From: Nitrospiraceae bacterium UBA6905
GTDB lineage: Bacteria; Nitrospirota; Thermodesulfovibrionia; Thermodesulfovibrionales; UBA6898
DNA: 54,115 nucleotides
Assembly: GCA_002451165.1 (NCBI GenBank)
Contig: DKBH01000076.1
Location: 1-54,115 of the forward strand
Direction of reading: 5' to 3'
Positions 26,177 to 34,493 of this stretch are shown piece after piece. The position numbers were made by a program, and so were the translations under genes. Below the pieces are notes generated by a model. It saw nothing but the letters and a program-made list of their open reading frames with translations, was not told the DNA's origin and did not search any database. Numbering within the stretch: position 1 is the first letter of the stretch; every line of letters begins with the position of its first letter.

Positions 26177-26458
26177 TTAGGCTATGGGAGGTCGGTCGTC
26201 TTTGACAGCGAATATCGCTGGGTGGTAGACAAGTTTATTACTGTACAGGGATCCGGCGCATGCCATCGGCGGCAGTGTGGAGAGGCACTCCTCAATGACG
26301 GGGCTCTCGGCATTCACCGATATTGCTGCATGGGAAGTATTGCAGACGTCCAGCACCGCAATACAGGGACTGTCGCCGGCAGGCGCAGCAGCAGGTGTCA
26401 GGGGTACACATACCGCTACGCAGAGCGCGATCAGTAGAGCTATGGCGACGTGTTTCAT
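26177..26458 (-). CDS. small secreted hypothetical protein
   Basis: From MKHVAIALLIALC at 26458 it has 93 residues: a signal peptide (about residues 1-24, ending in PAAA) and a mature part of about 70 residues with four Cys (PCIA, DVCN, EECL, MACA). The ending AVKDDRPPIA is proline-rich. I do not recognise a named family; similar small exported proteins occur beside metal-efflux genes. It is transcribed alone and ends at a good terminator. A weak promoter (TTGACA at 26494-26489, spacer 17, AAAAAT) lies just upstream. Confidence 0.6.
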   Translation of the reverse strand: MKHVAIALLIALCVAVCVPLTPAAAPAGDSPCIAVLDVCNTSHAAISVNAESPVIEECLSTLPPMACAGSLYSNKLVYHPAIFAVKDDRPPIA

Positions 26459-26591
26459 CAGTTTTATTTTTGCAATTTTATGAGCTGCTGTCAACAAAAA
26501 ATTACCTATCGAACACCATGGGGACGATGGATCTTACGAGACTTCTTACCCCGCCGCCTCTCCAATCGCTGGCCTTCGACAAGCCTTTCCC

Positions 26592-27572
26592 TCAGGCATC
26601 GGGAAACGTCGGTCGGGGATATAGGCCGGCTGCTTTGACGATCGGCTCGATCGCACTCTCCCACTCGATCGCCTGGATGTGGACACCCCTTACCCCCGGG
26701 ATTTCGAGGGCCTGCTGAATGAGTTCGATCGTGATCTTGATGCCTTCTTGTTCCTGCAGTTCACGCGCCTTCTTCTTGTCGTCCCCTGCAGCCTCTTTCG
26801 CCTTGTTCATGCGTTCGATCAGTGATTTGGGTACCGTGACGCCCGCAACAGAAGAATCCATGTATTTGAGCATCATCGCGCTCTTCGGCACAATAATGCC
26901 GGCAAGCATCGCAGTCCTCTCAAGAAGCCCGAGGTTCCGCGCCTTTTCCATCTGGGACCTGAAGAGTTCCATGTCATAGATCCCCTGGGTCTGGATGAAG
27001 TCAGCGCCAGCATCCACTTTCTTCTTCAGGTTATACGGTCTGAAATCCATGGGATCTCCCATAGGAGTCCAGGAGGCGCCGATAAAGAACTTCGGAGCCA
27101 CTTCCAGCTTATCGCCGCCCTGCTGAAGCCCTTCGTCGCGCATCTTCCTCATGATGCCGACGAGCTGGCAGGTGTCTACGTCATAGACGTTTTTTGCCCC
27201 GGGATGCCCTTTCAGCTTGCCTGCGGCGCTGAACATCTGGTGATCACCCGCGATGCAAAGGCAGTTCTTGAGTCCGAGAGCAGCTGCACCAAGGAGGTCG
27301 GCTTGCATGGCAATCCGGTTGCGGTCCCGGCAAGTCATCTGCATGACCGGCTCAAGCCCTTCGCGCAGGGCAATAAAAGCGGCAGCGATGCTCGATATGC
27401 GAACAACAGCAGTCTGGCAATCCGTAATATTGGCAGCGTCACAGAAGCCCTTCAGGATGTTGGCCTTCTTGATCACTTCATGAGGATCGGCGCTCATGGG
27501 CGGGCCGAGCTCGGCCGTAACCGCCATCTTGCCGCTTGCAATGACTCGTTCCAGGTTGCTGCCGCTCTTCAT
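26592..27572 (-). CDS. metF: methylene-tetrahydrofolate reductase, MetF type
   Basis: Catalytic subunit that reduces methylene- to methyl-tetrahydrofolate, the last methyl-branch step before transfer to the corrinoid protein. The 326-residue protein keeps the MTHFR barrel: the N-terminal TAELGPPMSADP, ITDCQTAVVRISS, MQMTCRDRNR and GADFIQTQGIYD. It overlaps metV by four bases (ATGA). As in acetogens it should act as MetVF, possibly linked to the HdrABC-MvhD proteins encoded just upstream in the same operon. It is the promoter-distal gene of the operon. Confidence 0.92.
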   Translation of the reverse strand: MKSGSNLERVIASGKMAVTAELGPPMSADPHEVIKKANILKGFCDAANITDCQTAVVRISSIAAAFIALREGLEPVMQMTCRDRNRIAMQADLLGAAALGLKNCLCIAGDHQMFSAAGKLKGHPGAKNVYDVDTCQLVGIMRKMRDEGLQQGGDKLEVAPKFFIGASWTPMGDPMDFRPYNLKKKVDAGADFIQTQGIYDMELFRSQMEKARNLGLLERTAMLAGIIVPKSAMMLKYMDSSVAGVTVPKSLIERMNKAKEAAGDDKKKARELQEQEGIKITIELIQQALEIPGVRGVHIQAIEWESAIEPIVKAAGLYPRPTFPDA

Positions 27573-28285
27573 CGTCTTCCCTCCGTTGCTGCATTCTTCT
27601 CTTCTTGTTCCTCGTACGCCCGGATATGTTCAAGCGATACTCTCCGCGGACCTCCATGCGTTCCCGTCGACCAATCGCGGGGCGGCTGGACTTCATAGAG
27701 CTTCTCCAGCGTCCCCAGTTTTTTCATCCGCTCGACAATGAGGAACCATGCGCAGTCCGTTTCATTGCTCACTTCGCACTTGCCGTTATTGGTGCCGCCG
27801 CAGGGGCCATTCATGAGAGATTTGGAACAGCGGACAATCGGACAGATGCCGCCAGTCAGGTGCAGGACACAATTACCACACCCGCCGCAAAGTTCTACAA
27901 AGAACCCTGCTTCAGGAACTCCGCCATAAAACGTGGTGTTGATGCCGGGGTAGACCGGCATACTGCCACCCAGACGGTCGGCGAGGAAATTCACGCCAAC
28001 GCCGCATGCTGTCGAAAGGACGAGATCATAGGTCCTGACCTTCTCGTCAAGGGGTTCAAAGAATTCCGGCTCGCAATGCCGTTCGATAGCTGCATGGTCT
28101 ACCTGCAGGTCGACCCCTTCCTGGGCTGCTTTCATGCGGAGCAGGGACGTGAGGATCTCCGCTTCTTTCCCTCCGCCCGCATGGCAGATAGCCACGCAGG
28201 TGTTACACCCGTAGACAAGAACCTTCTTAAAGCCCTTGACCATCTCCCATATCTCATCAAACGGCTTTTGCTGGCCTACGATCAT
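27569..28285 (-). CDS. metV: methylene-THF reductase Fe-S subunit MetV
   Basis: The 238-residue Cys-rich protein matches MetV (MTHFR C-terminal-like, zinc and [4Fe-4S] binding). Cys-containing blocks are YGCNTCVAICHAGG near the start, STACGVGVN, ELCGGCGNCVLHLTGGICPIVRC and LMNGPCGGTNNGKCEV. MetV is the electron-transfer partner of MetF. It overlaps both neighbours by four bases (mvhD upstream, metF downstream), so mvhD-metV-metF are translated as a coupled block. Confidence 0.9.
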   Translation of the reverse strand: MIVGQQKPFDEIWEMVKGFKKVLVYGCNTCVAICHAGGGKEAEILTSLLRMKAAQEGVDLQVDHAAIERHCEPEFFEPLDEKVRTYDLVLSTACGVGVNFLADRLGGSMPVYPGINTTFYGGVPEAGFFVELCGGCGNCVLHLTGGICPIVRCSKSLMNGPCGGTNNGKCEVSNETDCAWFLIVERMKKLGTLEKLYEVQPPRDWSTGTHGGPRRVSLEHIRAYEEQEEKNAATEGRR

Positions 28286-28791
28286 GGTTCGTTCACTCCT
28301 TTATTTTCCTTATGGGTTGCATACCACATGGGCGACGGACCCATCTGTCGAATCTTCTCGGTAAAATCGGTGCAGATCTCAGCCCAGCGCGGCCCCATAG
28401 CCGCGGATAGATTGTACATCTCGATCCGGACAGGGTCGATGCCGACCTTTGCCAGGAGCTTTTTGGCATACTGGATCCTGCGGGCGGCAAACTTATTACC
28501 TTCCAGGTAATGGCACTGGCCGACGAGTCAACCGGCGACAAACACGCCGTCAACGCCGCGTTCAAATGCGCGCAGTATATGGATGTGATCGAGTTTACCC
28601 GTACAGGGCAGCCTGATGATCTTTACGTTCGGAGGATAGGAAAGGCGCATCACACCCGCAAGGTCAGCCGCAGCGAACGCGCAGTAATGGCAGGCAAAAG
28701 CGAGCACATTCGGCTCCCAGCCTTCCGGGATTTCCCGAGGCTTCTCGATCGTCGAAACCCCTGTCTGCTCTGTCACCGCACCATCCACCAT
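28282..28791 (-). CDS. mvhD: MvhD-type [2Fe-2S] subunit, predicted selenoprotein (Sec88)
   Basis: Electron-transfer subunit that passes electrons to HdrA. A 169-residue frame runs from 28791 to 28282, interrupted only by TGA at 28530-28528 (codon 88). Flanking residues read GVFVAG-U-LVGQCHYLEGN; the family has GVFVAGCLEGQCHYLEGN, so TGA sits exactly on a conserved cluster-region Cys. Homology continues without change of frame (KFAARRIQYAKKLLAKVGI) to a TGA at 28284-28282 that overlaps the metV ATG. Other Cys blocks are FACHYCAF and LPCTGK. A SECIS-like hairpin follows (28511-28495). Selenocysteine in the VhuD homologue is established in methanogens; here it is inferred from sequence. It is coupled to metV and lies 22 nt after hdrA. 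Confidence 0.88.
28495..28511 (-). promoter_or_regulatory. predicted bacterial SECIS of mvhD
   Basis: Arms ATTACC and GGTAAT form a perfect 6-bp stem with apical loop TGGAA. The loop begins 25 nt after the T of the TGA codon, inside the usual 16-37 nt range, and has G at its second position, as bacterial SECIS elements require. Confidence 0.65.
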
Positions 28792-28813
28792 CTGTCTTCT
28801 CCTCCCTTATACC

Positions 28814-31800
28814 TTAATTGACCACACCGGGCTCAGACTCGACCGCTGCATCAATCATCGCAAGGATCTGATCGTCCCTGAAATTATTCACCTGGAAAGC
28901 CTTGGCCGGACAGATGCCTGCACAGATGCCGCATCCCATGCATTTTACCTCATTATGCGATACCTTGCCGTCCTCCGCAATATAGGGCGACCCGAACGGG
29001 CAAACCCGGAAACAACTCAGGCACGACATGCAGAGCTCACGCTTATGTTTTGCTATGATTCCCGATACGGCAAGATGCTCGTGTGACAGAATGACACCGG
29101 CGCGACCCGAAGCAGCAAGAGCCTGGGCAACGGTTTCATCAATATTCTTCGGTGCGTGGCCGAGTCCTGCGACGAATAATCCTTCGCTCGGAAAGTCAAC
29201 GGGACGGAGCTTGACATGCGCCTCAAGGAAATACCCGTCAGGGTTCCTCGTTACCTTGTACATTGCGCCGACATGCTCGGTTGTAGGGTGAGGTCGGAGG
29301 CCGGTCGAGAGGACCAGCCAATCGGCCGTAAGGGACAGTTCCCTGTCGAGCATATAGTCCCATGTCCTGACCTGAATCACGGACCCGGTCTGCTCAACCT
29401 GAGGTTTTTTATCCACATCATAGCGGACGAAAATCACCCCGAGGTCGCGCGCCTTTTTGTAATAATCCTCCCTGAGGCCGTAGGTCCTGACATCGCGATA
29501 GACGATGATAACCTCTGCTGCGGGATTGCGTTCCTTGATAGCAATGGCGTTCCGTATAGCGTCCTGGCAGCAGATACGGGAACAGTACTGATTCGGTTCT
29601 TCCCGCGAACCGACACACTGGATCATCACATACCGTTTCCCCGTCCCCGGAGATCCGCCCTCAGCTAAGGTCTTTTCAAGCTGCCGCTGGGTAATAACGT
29701 TTGGGGTCTGGCCGTAGAGATACTCTGTAGGCTGGTATTCCACACCTCCCGTCGCCAATATGATGGCGCCGTGTTCGATGGCACTCCCATCCGTCAGGAT
29801 CGTCTTGAAATTACCGACGAACCCATCCGTCTTCTTCACCTCGACGCCGGTATGGACGGTAATTTTGGGGTGCTCATTGACCGCTCCGATTCTATCCTTC
29901 AGGAATTCCTGGACATCGAGGCCGTCAAGCGTGCGGTACACATGCTTTATCAACCCTCCCAGCTCCGGGTCCTTCTCAATGATATGGACCGGGAAGCCCT
30001 GATCGGCAAGGGAAAGGGCAGCCGTCATGCCGGCGATGCCGCCGCCGATGATGAGACAGGCCGGCGTCACACCGACCGTCTCGCTCTGCAGCGGCTCCTG
30101 GAGCCGTGATTTGGCTACGGACATCTTCACGATGCCGATAGCCTTTTTGGTAGCAACTTCATTCTGTCCCTTATGGCACCAAGAGCACTGTTCGCGAATA
30201 TCGGCGAGGTCGAAGAGATACTTGTTCAGCCCTGCCTCGCGGATCGTCTCCTGGAAAAGCTTCTCATGCGTGCGGGGCGTGCAGGACGCAATGACAACCC
30301 GGTTGAGGTTCTGTTCCTTAATCGTCTGCTTGATCATGTCCTGGTTGTCCTGGGCGCACGCATAAATCGTGTTGGTGACATACGCCACACCGGGCTGGTC
30401 CTTCACGGCATTGACCACCTCGTCGATATTGACCGTCGAGGAAATATTCGTTCCGCAGTGGCAGACAAAGACCCCGATCCGCGGCTCCTCTCCCGTCACG
30501 TCCTTTTCCGGCGGAAGTTCCTTCTTGACGATCTCTGTTCCGCGCACCTCGGCGAGCATCGCCATGACACTTCCCGCAACGCCGCTGCCCTGCATAACCG
30601 TTTCAGGGATATCTTTCGGCCCCTGGTAAATGCCGGTGACGAATATTCCCTCCCGGGACGTCTTCACGGGGGCGAAGGGAGATGTCTTTGCGAAGAGATA
30701 CTCATTGGTCTCGATACCGAAGGTCTTAGCGAACTGCTCCGCGTCACCGTGCGGCTGGAAGCCGACGGAGAGGACAACCATATCGAACTTCTCCGTTATG
30801 AGTCTGCCGTCCTCGGAAGCGTATTTCAGGAGCAGGTCACCCGTCCCGGGTTCCTCGCGTATCGCCGAGACCATGGCACGCTGATAACGCACGTCATATT
30901 CATTCTTTGCCCGTTCTACGTACTTGTCAAAATCCTTACCGAAGGCACGCATTTCCATAAAGAAGATTGTCGGTTCTATGTTTTTGTCATGCTCTTTAGC
31001 AATGATCGACTGTTTTGTCGCGTACATGCAACAGACCGACGAGCACCAGGGATTGGCATTATGGTTATCACGCGAGCCGACACACTGTATCCAGGCGACC
31101 TTTTTGGGATGCTTCTGATCGGAAGGACGCTGCACCACCCCCTTGTACGGACCCGATGCGGAGAGGATGCGTTCAAACTGTATGGACGAAACAACATTCT
31201 TCCAGCGGCCCAGGCCGAGTTCCTGCCGGACACGCGCATCATACCGGTCGAGGCCGGGGCTCAAGATGATGGACCCGACATGCAGCTCCAGTTCCCTGCC
31301 CTTGTCGTTGTAATTGATCGCTCCTGCCTTGCAGGCCTTTTCGCAGAGCCGGCAGCGCTTTCGGTCCGGGTCATTCAGGCAGAGACACTGACTTGCGTCG
31401 ATTGCACGCGTATTCGGCACAGCCTGGGGAAACAGCGAGTAGACGGCCTTGCGTTGGCCGAGATTCTGATCGAATTCGCTCAGGACCTTCTTCGGGCATT
31501 TGAGTTCACAATCCCCGCAGCCGGTGCATTTGTCGGCATCCACATAACGGGGAGCGAGTTTCACCCTGACCGTGAAATCACCTGCATCGCCATCAACCGA
31601 TGTAACTTCTGCAAGGGTATGGATATCGACATTCAGATGGCGTCCCGCCTCCACCATCTTCGGTGATATCATGCACATGGCACAGTCGCCCGTCGGGAAG
31701 GTCTTGTCGAGCATGACCATGGTCCCGCCAATGGAAGGATCCCGCTGGACCATATGCACCTTGAATCCGCTGTCAGCAAGGTCAAGCGCTGCCTGCATGC

Positions 31801-31864
31801 CGCCGATGCCGCCACCCACGATGAGTACGGATCCACGCTTCGTTGACTGAGATAACACGCTCAT
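28814..31864 (-). CDS. hdrA: HdrA, tandem (duplicated) form
   Basis: Flavin-containing subunit of heterodisulfide-reductase-like complexes. At 1016 residues it is about 1.5 times the single HdrA length. Module 1 (about 1-460) has an FAD-binding IVGGGIGGMQAAL start, the GDCAMCMISPKM block, a ferredoxin motif CTGCGDCELKCP and further Cys (CLCLNDPDRKRCRLCEKAC). Module 2 (about 465-1016) begins like a complete HdrA (IGVFVCHCGTNIS), has a second FAD site (IIGGGIAGMTAALSLA) and ends with two [4Fe-4S] motifs, CMSCLSCFRVCP and CMGCGICAGICP. The position equivalent to Sec in some HdrA proteins is ordinary Cys (EQCSWCHKG). It overlaps hdrB by four bases and probably carries electron bifurcation or confurcation in the cytosol. 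Confidence 0.92.
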   Translation of the reverse strand: MSVLSQSTKRGSVLIVGGGIGGMQAALDLADSGFKVHMVQRDPSIGGTMVMLDKTFPTGDCAMCMISPKMVEAGRHLNVDIHTLAEVTSVDGDAGDFTVRVKLAPRYVDADKCTGCGDCELKCPKKVLSEFDQNLGQRKAVYSLFPQAVPNTRAIDASQCLCLNDPDRKRCRLCEKACKAGAINYNDKGRELELHVGSIILSPGLDRYDARVRQELGLGRWKNVVSSIQFERILSASGPYKGVVQRPSDQKHPKKVAWIQCVGSRDNHNANPWCSSVCCMYATKQSIIAKEHDKNIEPTIFFMEMRAFGKDFDKYVERAKNEYDVRYQRAMVSAIREEPGTGDLLLKYASEDGRLITEKFDMVVLSVGFQPHGDAEQFAKTFGIETNEYLFAKTSPFAPVKTSREGIFVTGIYQGPKDIPETVMQGSGVAGSVMAMLAEVRGTEIVKKELPPEKDVTGEEPRIGVFVCHCGTNISSTVNIDEVVNAVKDQPGVAYVTNTIYACAQDNQDMIKQTIKEQNLNRVVIASCTPRTHEKLFQETIREAGLNKYLFDLADIREQCSWCHKGQNEVATKKAIGIVKMSVAKSRLQEPLQSETVGVTPACLIIGGGIAGMTAALSLADQGFPVHIIEKDPELGGLIKHVYRTLDGLDVQEFLKDRIGAVNEHPKITVHTGVEVKKTDGFVGNFKTILTDGSAIEHGAIILATGGVEYQPTEYLYGQTPNVITQRQLEKTLAEGGSPGTGKRYVMIQCVGSREEPNQYCSRICCQDAIRNAIAIKERNPAAEVIIVYRDVRTYGLREDYYKKARDLGVIFVRYDVDKKPQVEQTGSVIQVRTWDYMLDRELSLTADWLVLSTGLRPHPTTEHVGAMYKVTRNPDGYFLEAHVKLRPVDFPSEGLFVAGLGHAPKNIDETVAQALAASGRAGVILSHEHLAVSGIIAKHKRELCMSCLSCFRVCPFGSPYIAEDGKVSHNEVKCMGCGICAGICPAKAFQVNNFRDDQILAMIDAAVESEPGVVN

Positions 31865-32742
31865 ATCAGTTTCAGCTCCTTTAGCAGCCCCATGGCATCT
31901 ACAAAATGACGGTCAACCTGCATCCCGACCGCATCGAAACCCATGGCTATGCCGATTAGTTCAGTTATAAAATAGACCGGCAAGCGCTTTTCCAGCCCGT
32001 ATTTCTGGGCCACCTGCTCCTGGTACGCATCGACATTGAACTGGCATAGAGGACAGGTAGTGACATAGCAGTTTGCACCGCGCGCCTCAGCGTCCTTCAT
32101 GATGCGCGACATGAGAAGCAACGACTGCTCAGCGTCATTCACTGATGCGGAGGCTCCACAACAGTCCGTCTTATAGCTCCAGTCGACCGGGTCTGCGCCG
32201 AGTGACCTGCAGATGATCTCCATGCCCTGCGGATTCTCCACATCGTCGGTCACGGTGACATCACAGGGGAAACGGGTGAGCAGGCAACCGTAATAGCACG
32301 CCGGCTTAAGCCCTTCGAGCTTCTTCTTCGCTTTTTCTGCCATCTCTCCCGACGCGACCCGCGGCTTCAGCACCTCGAGGATGTTCGAGACCTTGATCGC
32401 TCCTTCCACCTTGCTGCCGAGTTCCGCGTTGATCGCTGCCTTCAGCTCCGGGTCGCAGCTAAGCCGCTGCTGGGAGACAAGCGTCCTGCTATAGCAGGAG
32501 GAGCAGGGGATAACGATCTCGGAGAGGCCCGTCGCATCAGCGATCCCGAGGTTTCTTGCCGGTAGCGCAATTGCGAGGAAATCGTCGGTCTTGGCTGCAG
32601 CCGTGGCACCGCAGCAGTTCCAATCCGCGATCTCTTTCAGTTCGATGCCGAGATTCCCGAAGACCATCTTGCACTGCACGTCATACAGTTCCGAGGAGGC
32701 ATGCAGAGAGCATCCGGGATAATATGCGAGTTGCATGGTCAC
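31861..32742 (-). CDS. hdrB: HdrB subunit
   Basis: The 293-residue protein has the two CCG domains that bind the non-cubane [4Fe-4S] clusters. Domain 1 has YPGCSLH, DWNCCGAT and PCSSCY; domain 2 has CYYGCLL, KTDCCGASAS and TTCPLCQFN. Both CCG motifs are intact. In methanogens HdrB reduces the CoM-CoB disulfide; in bacteria the acceptor is unknown, and in this operon it may be linked to methylene-THF reduction by MetVF. Four-base overlaps with hdrA and hdrC. Confidence 0.93.
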   Translation of the reverse strand: MTMQLAYYPGCSLHASSELYDVQCKMVFGNLGIELKEIADWNCCGATAAAKTDDFLAIALPARNLGIADATGLSEIVIPCSSCYSRTLVSQQRLSCDPELKAAINAELGSKVEGAIKVSNILEVLKPRVASGEMAEKAKKKLEGLKPACYYGCLLTRFPCDVTVTDDVENPQGMEIICRSLGADPVDWSYKTDCCGASASVNDAEQSLLLMSRIMKDAEARGANCYVTTCPLCQFNVDAYQEQVAQKYGLEKRLPVYFITELIGIAMGFDAVGMQVDRHFVDAMGLLKELKLI

Positions 32743-33350
32743 GCTCCCTTCTCCGCCTTTGCCTTGCGGTACAGCGCCTTAATCTCCGTCCTGTTCTTCA
32801 CCTTGTCCACCTTGAAATGCATCCGTTTCTTCTTCATCATCTTCATGCCGAGCTTTGCCTGGTTCTTCATCTCCTCGATGACCGCGCCGACATTGCCCTT
32901 CTTCAGCTCCTTCACAGCCGTCTTGACTTCATAGATACCCATTCCCTCGATCTCATTGAAGCGGCCCATATGCCCCGCCGCCTTCATGAACGCACTATGG
33001 AAGTCGGCAATCCGGGGTCTGAGCGGCTCGAGATGCTCTTCCTTCGCGATCTGTTTGAGCGTCTCCGTAATGCGGGCAGTCTGAATATTGTTCGGACACC
33101 GCGTACCGCAGGTATAGCAGGCAACGCATTTCCAGACCAGAAGATTGTTCAGAGCCTCTTCCCGGTCGCCCAGGAGGATCAGCCGGATAAGCCGGTCCGG
33201 GGTCACACCCGTTTCTTCGCCCACCGGGCATCCTGCTGCGCATCTCCGGCACTGATAACAGGCCAGCAGGTTCTGACCTGATTTGTCCATGATACCCCGG
33301 AGGAGGATCTGCGCACCTTCTGCTTCATATTGTAATGTTTTCGCTGACAT
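32739..33350 (-). CDS. hdrC: HdrC subunit
   Basis: A 203-residue iron-sulfur protein with two CxxCxxCxxxCP motifs, CYQCRRCAAGCP and CVACYTCGTRCP, which carry electrons between HdrA and HdrB. The start at MSAKTLQYE (33350) has AAGGAG upstream and is preferred to 33398. A Lys-rich C-terminal helix (KMGMKMMKKKRM) is unusual but typical of bacterial HdrC. It is the first gene downstream of a good promoter (33454-33425). Confidence 0.92.
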   Translation of the reverse strand: MSAKTLQYEAEGAQILLRGIMDKSGQNLLACYQCRRCAAGCPVGEETGVTPDRLIRLILLGDREEALNNLLVWKCVACYTCGTRCPNNIQTARITETLKQIAKEEHLEPLRPRIADFHSAFMKAAGHMGRFNEIEGMGIYEVKTAVKELKKGNVGAVIEEMKNQAKLGMKMMKKKRMHFKVDKVKNRTEIKALYRKAKAEKGA

Positions 33351-33424
33351 AGCCTGCTCCTTTTTCCTGAACAGAAACTTACGAGGACCGCCGTGCACTG
33401 CGCTCGTGAAAGGGTCTATAACTC

Positions 33425-33454
33425 ATTATAATTCTTCACTTTCCGATTTTTCAA
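33425..33454 (-). promoter_or_regulatory. sigma-70 promoter of hdrCBA-mvhD-metVF
   Basis: Minus-strand TTGAAA (33454-33449), an 18-nt spacer and a perfect TATAAT (33430-33425), in the 145-nt gap between folD and hdrC. It gives a leader of about 68 nt and lets the six downstream genes be expressed independently of folE-folD. Confidence 0.65.
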
Positions 33455-33495
33455 TGAGCGTTATTCGCCTCACCTTTTAGGATTTTCGCCTCGGA

Positions 33496-34404
33496 TCATG
33501 CGAGACCTGCCGCCAGTTTTGCAGATTTCACCGTGTTCTTCATGAGCATCGTAATCGTCATCGGTCCCACGCCGCCCGGCACCGGCGTTATAGCTCCCGC
33601 TATCTCCTTGGCTGCATCAAAGTCGACATCACCCTTCAAAATCGGCACCATCTTGCCCGTCTTCTCGCTCTTCTTCTCGCCCACGCGGTTGACCCCGACG
33701 TCGATAACGCATGCACCCGGCTTGATCCACTCGGGTTTCACCAGACCCGGGACACCGGCGGCAACGATGAGGATATCGGCCCGCTTGCAATGGGCTTCAA
33801 GGTCCTTCGTGCCGGTATGGACAATGGTGACCGTCGAATTCGCGCCTTTTCCCTTCTGGAGCATGATATTGGCGATCGGCTTGCCGACGATATTGGAACG
33901 GCCCACTACGACCACTTCGGCACCGGCTGTCTCGAACCCGGAACGGACTATCAGTTCTTGGATGCCCGCAGGGGTACAGGGCAGGAACTTCGCTTCTTTC
34001 CCTCCGATCATGAGGCGGCCGACATTGACGGGATGAAATCCGTCCACATCCTTATCAGGATCGATGGCATTGAGGACCTTCTTCTCATCGATATGCTTCG
34101 GCAGCGGAAGCTGCACGAGAATGCCGTGGATCTTCGGGTCATTGTTGTACTTGTCGATGAGCTTCAGGAGATTCTCCTCCGAAATATCTTCCGGCTGATC
34201 ATCCTGGATCGAATGAAAGCCGAGCTCATGCGCGGTCTTCTGCTTTGCCGTGACATAGCTTACCGATGCAGGGTTGTGTCCCACCAGAATCGTGACCAAT
34301 CCCGGCACCACGCCTTGCTTTTCCTTCAGCGCGGTAACCTCCTGCTTCAGCTCTTCTCGAATCTGTGAAGCCACTTCAGTACCGCTGATGATCTTTGCTG
34401 ACAT
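33496..34404 (-). CDS. folD: bifunctional methylene-THF dehydrogenase / methenyl-THF cyclohydrolase
   Basis: FolD interconverts methylene- and formyl-tetrahydrofolate, two steps of the methyl branch. The 302-residue protein has the substrate Lys in YVTAKQKTAHELG, VQLPLPKHID, the VVVGRSNIVGKP dinucleotide-binding loop and TPVPGGVGPMTI near the C-terminus. The start at 34404 has GAGGAGGA upstream. It lies between folE (89 nt upstream) and the hdrC promoter. Confidence 0.94.
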   Translation of the reverse strand: MSAKIISGTEVASQIREELKQEVTALKEKQGVVPGLVTILVGHNPASVSYVTAKQKTAHELGFHSIQDDQPEDISEENLLKLIDKYNNDPKIHGILVQLPLPKHIDEKKVLNAIDPDKDVDGFHPVNVGRLMIGGKEAKFLPCTPAGIQELIVRSGFETAGAEVVVVGRSNIVGKPIANIMLQKGKGANSTVTIVHTGTKDLEAHCKRADILIVAAGVPGLVKPEWIKPGACVIDVGVNRVGEKKSEKTGKMVPILKGDVDFDAAKEIAGAITPVPGGVGPMTITMLMKNTVKSAKLAAGLA

Positions 34405-34493
34405 AGTAATCCTCCTCTACATTCGTATGATATTGTGGTGCTCTGAATCCCCTGGTATCGTATTCTGCTACCTGGTAAGAGGCCCGGTTTCAG

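Noticed and set aside
28528..28530. TGA in mvhD as a nonsense mutation
   Set aside because: It sits exactly on a conserved Cys, has a SECIS-like hairpin behind it and the rest of the frame is undamaged and coupled to metV.
28293..28565. 90-codon frame covering the 3' half of mvhD in another frame
   Set aside because: The mvhD frame continues with clear homology after TGA; this frame only appears because TGA was read as a stop.
30173..31666. 497-codon open frame antisense to hdrA
   Set aside because: It is a mirror of the GC-rich hdrA coding strand, has no recognisable domain or ribosome site, and hdrA is certain.
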